Below, piece by piece: positions 7,224-12,672 of a stretch of DNA of 12,809 nucleotides. Under the pieces are notes generated by a model. The model was given only the letters and a program-made list of their open reading frames with translations. It did not search any database and had not been told where the DNA came from. Numbering within the stretch: the first letter of the stretch is position 1; each line of letters opens with the position of its first letter. Made by a program: the position numbers and the translations under genes. Source of the DNA: an uncultured Erysipelotrichaceae bacterium (GTDB taxonomy: Bacteria > Bacillota_I > Bacilli_A > RF39 > UBA660); contig CADBMO010000008.1 in the NCBI GenBank assembly GCA_902795755.1, forward strand, positions 1 to 12,809, written 5' to 3'.

Positions 7224-8438
7224 ATGAAAAAAGTATTTTTAATGCTAATAATTCTATTATTTCCAATATCAGTTTTAGCGTTAGAATATCCTTCGCTAGA
7301 TTCTAAAAACGTAGAAGTGTATGATATGACTGATGGTATAGTATTGTACGAAATTAAACCAAACGAGGTATCTTCAATTGCATCTTTAACAAAGATTGCA
7401 ACTACAATAACCGCAATAGAAGAAATAGATGATTTAGATAAAAAAATTATAATAACAGATGAAATATTAAAAACCGTTAGTTGGGAAGCTAGTAAAGCTG
7501 GATTAAAAGTGGGCGATGAACTATCATATAGAGATTTGTTATATGCATCAATGTTACCTAGTGGTGCAGATGCTACTAATGCAATTGCAATTTCAAGTAG
7601 TGGGAGCATAAAAAACTTTGTAGAAAAAATGAATGCTTTATCAAAAAGAATTGGACTTGAAAACACACATTTTGTAAACGTCACCGGACTTGATGAAGAA
7701 AATCATAAATCAACAACAAGAGATGTAAGAAAGTTATTAGTGTATGCATTAAAAAATCCTACTTTTAAAAAAGTATTTACAGCAAGAGAATATAAAATGA
7801 CAAACGGAGTTGTTGTTAAAAATACATTTTATACTTTTTATAAAGATTCTAAAATAAACACTAGTAAAATACTAGGTAACAAAACGGGACACACTGATGA
7901 TGCGGGATACTGCTTAACATCATTAAGTAACGTTAATGGTCATAAAATCATAATAACGTCCTTGCATGCAAAAAGAGAGGGTAATGATTTTTATAACATA
8001 ATAGATACCGCAATACTAATAGACTTTTTAAGTAATAATTATAAAAACAGGTTATTAATTAAAAAAGGTGATCATATAAAACAAGTAGATGTGAAGTTAA
8101 GTAATATTGATAGTTATGAAATAAAGGCGCCTTCTAACGTTTTAAAATATTTACCAAGTGATTATGATAAAAATGATTTTAAGATTAGATATGACGGATT
8201 AGAAAAACTTAGTTTTATTAATATAAAAGGTAAAAAAATAGGTACTTTAAATTACTATTATAAAGATAGACTATTTAGAAAAGATGACGTAGTCTTAGAT
8301 AAAAATATAAATATAAACATATTAAAAGTATTAGCAAATTATTGGTATATTTGTTTGATATATTGGTTTATATTCGCTAGTATTTGTATAATAACTTGGC
8401 TTATAATTAATAAAAAAAGTATAAGTAATAATAATTAA
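7224..8438 (+). CDS. Serine-type D-alanyl-D-alanine carboxypeptidase (peptidase S11, DacA-like)
   Basis: Trims the terminal D-Ala from peptidoglycan stem peptides outside the cell. 404 residues. A signal peptide (about 1-20, MKKVFLMLIILLFPISVLAL) is followed by the S11 domain with all three penicillin-binding motifs: S54-L-T-K57 (nucleophile and base), S113-G114-A115 at the SxN position, and K220-T-G222. The middle motif ends in Ala instead of the classical Asn, a variation I believe occurs in some Firmicute S11 enzymes but worth noting. A C-terminal region (about 285-350) precedes a helix (about 372-395, WYICLIYWFIFASICIITWLII), so the enzyme is tethered by a true transmembrane segment rather than an amphipathic helix. 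ATG 7224 is chosen over an in-frame GTG at 7212, because that GTG overlaps the GGAGG ribosome site. Confidence 0.9.
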   Translation: MKKVFLMLIILLFPISVLALEYPSLDSKNVEVYDMTDGIVLYEIKPNEVSSIASLTKIATTITAIEEIDDLDKKIIITDEILKTVSWEASKAGLKVGDELSYRDLLYASMLPSGADATNAIAISSSGSIKNFVEKMNALSKRIGLENTHFVNVTGLDEENHKSTTRDVRKLLVYALKNPTFKKVFTAREYKMTNGVVVKNTFYTFYKDSKINTSKILGNKTGHTDDAGYCLTSLSNVNGHKIIITSLHAKREGNDFYNIIDTAILIDFLSNNYKNRLLIKKGDHIKQVDVKLSNIDSYEIKAPSNVLKYLPSDYDKNDFKIRYDGLEKLSFINIKGKKIGTLNYYYKDRLFRKDDVVLDKNININILKVLANYWYICLIYWFIFASICIITWLIINKKSISNNN

Positions 8439-8440
8439 AA

Positions 8441-8464
8441 CACCAACTATCGTTGGTGCTTTTT
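8441..8464. terminator. Bidirectional terminator between convergent genes
   Basis: A 7-bp perfect stem (CACCAAC at 8441-8447, GTTGGTG at 8452-8458) has a TATC loop. It is followed by CTTTTT on the plus strand and TTTTAATTATT on the minus strand, so it can stop transcripts of both the carboxypeptidase gene and the small minus-strand gene. Confidence 0.85.
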
Positions 8465-8470
8465 AAATGC

Positions 8471-8725
8471 TTATTTATTCTTCTTTGGTGGAAATAGAAA
8501 ACCTAGCCCAATTATATTAAGTATGTTGTATCCTAAAAAACTTAAAATGTGCCAATAATCTAGTGCAAATTTTTCTTCGTTATTGCTAGACATGCCGCTA
8601 ACGCATACAATAATTTGAATTATAAACAAACAATACGCTACGTATTTTAAACGTTTATCGACTTTTTTAACGCTCGCGAGTACTATTAAACCAATACTTA
8701 TTATAATAGTTAATATATTTTCCAT
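8471..8725 (-). CDS. Small three-helix membrane protein of unknown function
   Basis: 84 residues, not recognised. Hydrophobic segments at about 3-18, 28-44 and 59-78 suggest three membrane helices. Short basic loops (KKVDKR at 20-25) and a KKNK C-terminus lie at the ends, and an acidic hydrophilic loop (SSNNEEKFALD, 46-56) separates helices 2 and 3. It is a real gene by context: AAGGAG (8731-8736, minus strand) is 5 nt before the ATG, a perfect TGTTATAAT extended -10 lies upstream, and it ends 7 nt from a bidirectional terminator. It is transcribed divergently from the response regulator gene; the two promoters are mirror images 25 bp apart. It might share control with the two-component system, but nothing in the sequence proves that. 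Confidence 0.75.
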   Translation of the reverse strand: MENILTIIISIGLIVLASVKKVDKRLKYVAYCLFIIQIIVCVSGMSSNNEEKFALDYWHILSFLGYNILNIIGLGFLFPPKKNK

Positions 8726-8747
8726 AACTGCTCCTTATATTAATTTA

Positions 8748-8790
8748 ATTATAACATATTAATTGGTATGTTTAAATGATATGTTATAAT
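8748..8790. promoter_or_regulatory. Divergent extended -10 promoter pair within a 12-bp inverted repeat
   Basis: TGTTATAAT occurs on the minus strand (8748-8756, for the small membrane protein) and on the plus strand (8782-8790, for the response regulator). The arms extend to a perfect 12-bp inverted repeat (ATTATAACATAT at 8748-8759, ATATGTTATAAT at 8779-8790) with a 19-bp spacer. On the plus strand TTGGTA (8763-8768) is a possible -35 at 16 bp. RNA polymerase footprints at the two promoters would overlap, so they should compete. Confidence 0.7.
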
Positions 8791-8801
8791 ATAATAAATA
8801 T

Positions 8802-8820
8802 TTTAATGTTTATTTAATAA
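8802..8820 (+). promoter_or_regulatory. Putative response-regulator box (copy 1): TTTAAT direct repeat with 11-bp period
   Basis: TTTAATGTTTATTTAATAA contains half-sites at 8802-8807 and 8813-8818, one helical turn apart, as expected for a tandem OmpR/PhoB-class dimer. It agrees at 16 of 19 bases with 10812-10830, and the three differences are transitions. It lies just downstream of the extended -10 (8782-8790), where binding would block transcription, and 15 bp upstream of a TATATT (8834-8839) that could be a second, activated promoter. A third TTTAAT (8828-8833) is out of phase. Confidence 0.5.
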
Positions 8821-8852
8821 AAATAAGTTTAATTATATTTGAGGTGAAATGT

Positions 8853-9542
8853 ATGAGAATACTAATTGTTGAAGATGAAAAATCGTTAGCAGAATTAATA
8901 TCGGATAGGCTAAAGAAAGAAAAATATTTAGTTGATATATCATTAGATGGTGAAGAGGGATTATATAATGCCTTAACTGATACTTATGATTTAATATTGC
9001 TTGATATTATGTTACCAAAAGTAGATGGATTAGAAATATTAAAGGAAGTTAAGGAAAATAATATAAAATCAAAAGTTATAATGTTAACTGCCAAATCAGA
9101 ATTAGAAGATAAATTATTAGGATTTAGTAAAGGTGCTAATGATTATGTTGCAAAACCATTTCATATTGATGAATTGGTTGCACGTGTAAATGCACAATTG
9201 AGAATAGAAAGTGTTAAAGATAATAATCTAGAGTTTGGAGATTTAATATTAGATTTAAAAACATCTGATATTATTAATAAGAATAATAATGATAAAATAA
9301 ACATTATAAATAAAGAATTTCAATTATTAGAATATTTTATGCATAATCCAAATCAAGTTTTATCTAAAGAAATGATATATGATAAAGTATGGGGTATGGA
9401 AAATGATTCAATATCTAATAACTTAGAGGCATACTTATCATTTATTAGAAAAAAATTAAAAATAATTAATTCAAACGTTAAAATAAGATCTTTAAGAAAT
9501 ATAGGATATAAAATGGAGTATGAAAATGAAGGAGTTAAGTAA
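8853..9542 (+). CDS. OmpR/PhoB-family response regulator
   Basis: 229-residue DNA-binding regulator phosphorylated by the kinase encoded next to it. Receiver domain, residues 1-117: acidic pair E7/D8, phospho-acceptor D51 in LLDIMLP, switch T79 and conserved K101 in the KPF motif. C-terminal winged helix, about 126-224, with the EFQLLEYFMHNPNQVLSKEMIYDKVW core and the NIGYKM wing. All key residues are present. ATG 8853 is preferred, because GAGGTG (8841-8846) is 6 nt upstream; the in-frame GTG at 8844 is part of that ribosome site. The gene overlaps the kinase gene by 17 bp. Likely targets are its own promoter and the operon starting at 10918, through the shared 19-bp box. Confidence 0.93.
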   Translation: MRILIVEDEKSLAELISDRLKKEKYLVDISLDGEEGLYNALTDTYDLILLDIMLPKVDGLEILKEVKENNIKSKVIMLTAKSELEDKLLGFSKGANDYVAKPFHIDELVARVNAQLRIESVKDNNLEFGDLILDLKTSDIINKNNNDKINIINKEFQLLEYFMHNPNQVLSKEMIYDKVWGMENDSISNNLEAYLSFIRKKLKIINSNVKIRSLRNIGYKMEYENEGVK

Positions 9543-10728
9543 TAAAGTATTTAAAACCATATTTTTAATAATTACAGCATTTGTGTTATTTGGTATTGTT
9601 GTATATAACATCAATTCATATAAAAAAGAATATGATAATGTTCATAGAAATCTAACATTTATGGAAGAAAAAGAAGAACGAAGAGAAAAAAAACCAGAAT
9701 ATATGTCTCCAAAAGATAAAGATTTCGATAGTATGATGATAATGGATTATGAAGTATATACTGTAAAAATAAATAATAAAAAGATTGAAAAAATAATTAG
9801 TCATAGTAATAGTGAAAGTGGTTTAAACGTTAGACGAATTGCAAAAGCCATAATTAATAAAGGTGCTGGTTTAAAAGTAGGTAATTTATATAATAATAAG
9901 TACTCATATAATTATAATAAAGATGTAATGGTTATAATTAATACTACTAAAATTAATAAAAAGTTACTTTTAATATTAATAAGATCTATAATTGTTTTTA
10001 TAGGAGCAGAAGCTGTTATCTATCTTGCATCTAAATCTTTAACCAAAAGAATCACAAAACCTGCAAAGGAATCATTTGATAAACAAAGAAATTTTATAGC
10101 AGATGCATCTCATGAACTTAAAACGCCACTTGCGGTTATAATGGCATCATCAGATGAAATAAAAAGTGATAAAAAGAATGAAAAGTACATAGATAATATT
10201 AAGCATGAGTCAGAAAAAATGAATAACTTAATAAAAAGTTTACTAGATTTATCTAAATTAGAAAGTAGTGGGTTAACCTATAATGAGGAAAACCTATCTA
10301 AAATAGTAGAGAAAACAAGTTTGACTTTTGAGGCGGTTGCATTTGAAAATAATGTTAATATAAATACTAATATAAAAGATAATGTGATATTTAGATGTAA
10401 CAAAGATGAGATAGAAAGATTAATAGGAGTTATACTTGATAACGCAATTAAACATAGTTATAAGAATTCAACTATAAAAGTTAATTTATTTAAAGATAAA
10501 AATAGTATTAATTTAGATATCATTAATTCAGGTGATCCAATAAAACCTGGTGATGAAATCCGTATATTTGAAAGATTTTATAGAGCAGATAAATCAAGAA
10601 GTAGAAAAGAAAATAGATATGGACTAGGTCTTGCAATTGCAAAGACGATAGTGGATAAACATGGTGGCATAATAAAAGCATTTTCGAAAAATGGTAAAAC
10701 TACTTTTAAAATAGTTTTTAAAAAATAA
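9526..10728 (+). CDS. Membrane sensor histidine kinase, partner of the upstream regulator
   Basis: 400 residues. TM1 about 9-28, an extracytoplasmic sensor loop of about 115 residues (charged, with EEKEERREKK at 47-56), TM2 about 147-168, a short linker, then the HisKA domain with H196 in SHELKTP, and the HATPase_c domain with N306 (N box, DNAIKH), NSGDP (334-338, a variant of the usual DxGxG), IFERFYR (347-353) and GLGLA (366-370). The linker between TM2 and HisKA is too short for a canonical HAMP domain. The NSGDP variant is common in small Firmicute kinases and does not imply inactivity. ATG 9526 has GGAG (9515-9518) 7 nt upstream; an ATG at 9520 is too close to it. Both overlap the end of the regulator gene. 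The signal sensed is unknown; the Glu/Lys-rich loop could bind cations or cationic peptides, which is speculation. Confidence 0.92.
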   Translation: MKELSNKVFKTIFLIITAFVLFGIVVYNINSYKKEYDNVHRNLTFMEEKEERREKKPEYMSPKDKDFDSMMIMDYEVYTVKINNKKIEKIISHSNSESGLNVRRIAKAIINKGAGLKVGNLYNNKYSYNYNKDVMVIINTTKINKKLLLILIRSIIVFIGAEAVIYLASKSLTKRITKPAKESFDKQRNFIADASHELKTPLAVIMASSDEIKSDKKNEKYIDNIKHESEKMNNLIKSLLDLSKLESSGLTYNEENLSKIVEKTSLTFEAVAFENNVNINTNIKDNVIFRCNKDEIERLIGVILDNAIKHSYKNSTIKVNLFKDKNSINLDIINSGDPIKPGDEIRIFERFYRADKSRSRKENRYGLGLAIAKTIVDKHGGIIKAFSKNGKTTFKIVFKK

Positions 10729-10764
10729 AGAACGTTAATTATTTAATGTTCTTTTAATTTTTTT
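10727..10764 (+). terminator. Rho-independent terminator of the two-component operon
   Basis: A 12-bp stem with one G-U pair (10727-10738 with 10743-10754) and a 4-nt loop is followed by TTTT and then seven T (10758-10764). It starts inside the kinase stop codon and separates the regulatory genes from the surface-protein operon. Confidence 0.85.
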
Positions 10765-10811
10765 ATATTATTATTAAATTGTGGAAAGGAGATGTTAAAA
10801 AAATAATTATA

Positions 10812-10830
10812 TTTAATATTCATTTAATAG
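10812..10830 (+). promoter_or_regulatory. Putative response-regulator box (copy 2), overlapping a -35 region
   Basis: TTTAATATTCATTTAATAG has half-sites at 10812-10817 and 10823-10828, the same 11-bp period and 16/19 identity to 8802-8820. The second half-site sits exactly where a -35 would be for TATATA at 10846-10851 (17-bp spacer). This is the layout of promoters activated by PhoB/PhoP-class regulators, in which the box replaces the -35. An AAGGAG (10855-10860) follows directly. Confidence 0.55.
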
Positions 10831-10867
10831 ATAGGTTATAAGATTTATATATACAAGGAGATGATAC

Positions 10868-10888
10868 ATGGATAAATTAATTAAATAA
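10868..10888 (+). CDS. Possible six-residue leader ORF (MDKLIK)
   Basis: ATG GAT AAA TTA ATT AAA TAA has a strong AAGGAG (10855-10860) 7 nt upstream and lies between the putative activated promoter and the small-protein gene. It could be a leader peptide that keeps the mRNA open, or the relic of a start moved during duplication: GAAAGGAGA occurs at both 10784-10792 and 10904-10912. Six codons cannot show coding selection, so confidence is low. Confidence 0.25.
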   Translation: MDKLIK

Positions 10889-10892
10889 TAAC

Positions 10893-10911
10893 TATAATAA
10901 TATGAAAGGAG
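10893..10911 (+). promoter_or_regulatory. Possible second -10 and Shine-Dalgarno before the small Q/N-rich protein gene
   Basis: TATAAT (10893-10898) lies 19 nt before the ATG at 10918, the spacing used by other genes here, but it lacks the TG extension and a -35. GAAAGGAG (10904-10911) with a 6-nt spacer is a strong ribosome site and supports the start at 10918. Confidence 0.35.
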
Positions 10912-10917
10912 AATAAT

Positions 10918-11211
10918 ATGAAAGATATAAAAACAAAAATAATTATATTTGCAATAGGATTATTAGCAGGAGCAGTTATATCAACTGGTGCGTTTTGTGC
11001 GTATACATTAACTAATAATAATCATAATTGTAAGAACAAGGTAATGCAAATTAGTAGGGGACAACAACCACCTAGTATGAATAATCAATCAAATAGTCAA
11101 AATGGTCAAGCACCAAATACTAATGACTCATCAAGTAGTCAATCTAACAATCAAAATGGTCAACCACCTGCAATGCCTAGTGATAATAATACACAAAATA
11201 ATAATAATTAA
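10918..11211 (+). CDS. Small membrane-anchored protein with a Gln/Asn/Pro/Ser-rich extracellular tail
   Basis: 97 residues, no family recognised. A basic start (MKDIKTK) and a helix at about 8-30 (IIIFAIGLLAGAVISTGAFCAY) form a signal anchor or uncleaved signal peptide. C27 lies within the hydrophobic stretch, but there is no convincing lipobox. Residues 33-97 are low complexity, dominated by N, Q, S and P, with GQQPPSM, QNGQAP and QNGQPPAMP units that repeat loosely; QNGQ occurs twice, 18 residues apart. The only other cysteine is C38. Such tails are typical of extended linkers or of small partners of surface proteins. The stop is 16 nt before the start of the beta-helix gene, so the two are co-expressed and probably act together at the cell surface. 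Likely controlled by the regulator encoded upstream. Confidence 0.8.
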   Translation: MKDIKTKIIIFAIGLLAGAVISTGAFCAYTLTNNNHNCKNKVMQISRGQQPPSMNNQSNSQNGQAPNTNDSSSSQSNNQNGQPPAMPSDNNTQNNNN

Positions 11212-11227
11212 ATAGAAAGGATTAAAG

Positions 11228-12559
11228 ATGAAAAATAAACAGACATTAACTTATATAATTATAATTGTCGTTTTAGTTATATTTTTAGCACTATTTTGGT
11301 TTTTAATAATTAGTAGTAATAACAAGGCAAATAACGTATCACAAACACAAACAAACACTTCCAATACTTCTTACTCTTCTGCCATGGAAATTACTACTAA
11401 TAAAACAATCAAAAATGGAAGCTATAAATCAACTACTAAGGATGAAAACGTTATATTGGCAACTGGTGATATAGATACATCATTATCTAATATAACAGTA
11501 ACTAAAACTGGTGATTCAGATGGTGGTGATAATACTAGTTTTTATGGTACTAATTCTGCTATTTTAGCAAAAGATGGTGCTAAATTAACAATAAAAAATG
11601 CCACTATTAAAACAAATGCAACTGGTGCTAATGGTGTATTTAGTTATGGTGGTTCTGCAACTACTACAAATAGTAATAGTGATGGAACCGTGGTTAATAT
11701 AAGTAATTCAAAAATTACAACTACCAAGGATAACTCAGGAGGTATAATGACTACTGGTGGTGGTATTATGAATGCCACTAACTTAACGGTTAATACAAGT
11801 GGTATATCATCCGCTGCAATAAGATCAGATAGAGGCGGTGGAACAGTAAACGTTAATAAAGGAACTTATACTACAACTGGTAAAGGTTCTCCTGCAGTAT
11901 ATTCAACCGCTGATATAACTGTTAAAAATGCTACGTTAATATCAAAGGCATCCGAAGGTTTAATAATAGAAGGAAAAAATAAAATATCTATAGAAAACGT
12001 TAAACTAATAGATACTAATAATACGTTAAATGGTCAATCTACTACTTATAAAAACATATTTATATACCAGTCAATGTCTGGTGATGCTGATAATGGAACA
12101 GCAGAGTTTTCATCAAAGAATTCAACCATTACCACTAATAAAGGTGATAGCATATATGTTACAAATACAAAAGCTAAGATTACCTTAGAAAAAAATACGT
12201 TTGTTAATAATGATAGTACTGGAAACTTTATTAGAATTCAAAAAGACTCTTGGGGAAACCAAGGATCTAATGGAGGCGATGTAACTTTATCATTAATTAA
12301 TCAAAAGGTTAGTGGTAATACAGTAGTAGATAGTATTTCAACATTAACTATGAGTTTAACTAATAAGTCTTATTATAAAGGTACCATAAATGGTGCTAAT
12401 CAAGCTAAAGAAATAAAATTGGTTTTAGATAAAACATCTAAAATTAAATTAACAGGGAACTCTTATGTTACATCACTTGAAGATGCTGATACAACTTATT
12501 CAAACATTGATTTAAATGGTTATAAATTATATGTTAATGGAGTAGAATTAACAAAATAA
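11228..12559 (+). CDS. Membrane-anchored surface protein with a predicted parallel beta-helix (adhesin-like)
   Basis: 443 residues. A signal anchor (about 8-29, TYIIIIVVLVIFLALFWFLIIS) is followed by a Ser/Thr/Asn linker (30-55) and about 385 residues of short beta repeats rich in T, N, G, S and V. Rungs of roughly 20-25 residues can be followed: AILAKDGAKLTIKNATIKT (111-129), GTVVNISNSKITTTKDNS (153-170), GTVNVNKGTYTTTGKGS (205-221), TADITVKNATLISKASEG (227-244) and NKISIENVKLID (251-262). This is the pattern of right-handed parallel beta-helices. Segments such as SFYGTNSAIL, SDRGGGTV, EGKNKI and SWGNQGSNGGDV resemble conserved parts of uncharacterised beta-helix proteins of gut Clostridia as I recall them. 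No lyase or hydrolase active site, LPXTG or CotH-type kinase is seen. A role in binding surface glycans or neighbouring cells is inferred. AAAGGA (11216-11221) is 6 nt before the ATG; a terminator follows the gene. Confidence 0.82.
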   Translation: MKNKQTLTYIIIIVVLVIFLALFWFLIISSNNKANNVSQTQTNTSNTSYSSAMEITTNKTIKNGSYKSTTKDENVILATGDIDTSLSNITVTKTGDSDGGDNTSFYGTNSAILAKDGAKLTIKNATIKTNATGANGVFSYGGSATTTNSNSDGTVVNISNSKITTTKDNSGGIMTTGGGIMNATNLTVNTSGISSAAIRSDRGGGTVNVNKGTYTTTGKGSPAVYSTADITVKNATLISKASEGLIIEGKNKISIENVKLIDTNNTLNGQSTTYKNIFIYQSMSGDADNGTAEFSSKNSTITTNKGDSIYVTNTKAKITLEKNTFVNNDSTGNFIRIQKDSWGNQGSNGGDVTLSLINQKVSGNTVVDSISTLTMSLTNKSYYKGTINGANQAKEIKLVLDKTSKIKLTGNSYVTSLEDADTTYSNIDLNGYKLYVNGVELTK

Positions 12560-12560
12560 T

Positions 12561-12591
12561 AAGAATTTAGAATAATCTAAATTCTTTTTTT
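12561..12591 (+). terminator. Rho-independent terminator of the beta-helix operon
   Basis: A perfect 10-bp stem (AAGAATTTAG at 12561-12570, CTAAATTCTT at 12577-12586) has a 6-nt loop and runs into a T tract to 12591. It begins just past the stop codon. Confidence 0.88.
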
Positions 12592-12601
12592 ATGAAAAAT
12601 A

Positions 12602-12630
12602 TTGACTTTTTTAATAAATGGGCATATACT
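12602..12630 (+). promoter_or_regulatory. SigA-type promoter of the TetR-family gene
   Basis: TTGACT (12602-12607), a 17-bp spacer and TATACT (12625-12630) give the best two-hexamer promoter in the window. Unlike the extended -10 promoters elsewhere, it has a near-consensus -35. The expected transcription start is near 12637, inside the palindrome described next. Confidence 0.8.
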
Positions 12631-12662
12631 ATACTGGTAAACCAAATTGGTATATCGGTATA
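12630..12662. promoter_or_regulatory. 33-bp imperfect palindrome, probable TetR-family operator
   Basis: Bases 12630-12662 form an inverted repeat centred on 12646 with 13 of 16 pairs complementary: outer arms TATAC/GTATA and inner ACCAA/TTGGT. It begins at the last base of the -10, covers the transcription start and touches the Shine-Dalgarno (TAGGAGG, 12661-12667). The encoded TetR-type protein would block its own promoter here. The length exceeds a simple ~15-20 bp TetR site and recalls QacR, where two dimers share a long palindrome. Confidence 0.7.
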
Positions 12663-12672
12663 GGAGGCTAAA

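Noticed and set aside
7172..7684. Minus-strand 170-codon ORF
   Set aside because: Antisense to the carboxypeptidase N-terminal half, crosses its promoter, and has no Shine-Dalgarno.
10792..10806. Four-codon ORF (MLKK) after GGAAAGGAG
   Set aside because: The Shine-Dalgarno abuts the ATG with no spacer, so initiation there is not expected.
10739..10917. Riboswitch or structured leader before the small Q/N-rich gene
   Set aside because: Apart from the kinase terminator I find no GC-containing paired stems; the region is AT-rich with promoter-like and ribosome-site motifs only.
11228..12559. Polysaccharide lyase or pectate lyase assignment for the beta-helix protein
   Set aside because: Beta-helix repeats alone do not show enzyme activity, and I see no lyase calcium-binding or catalytic motif.
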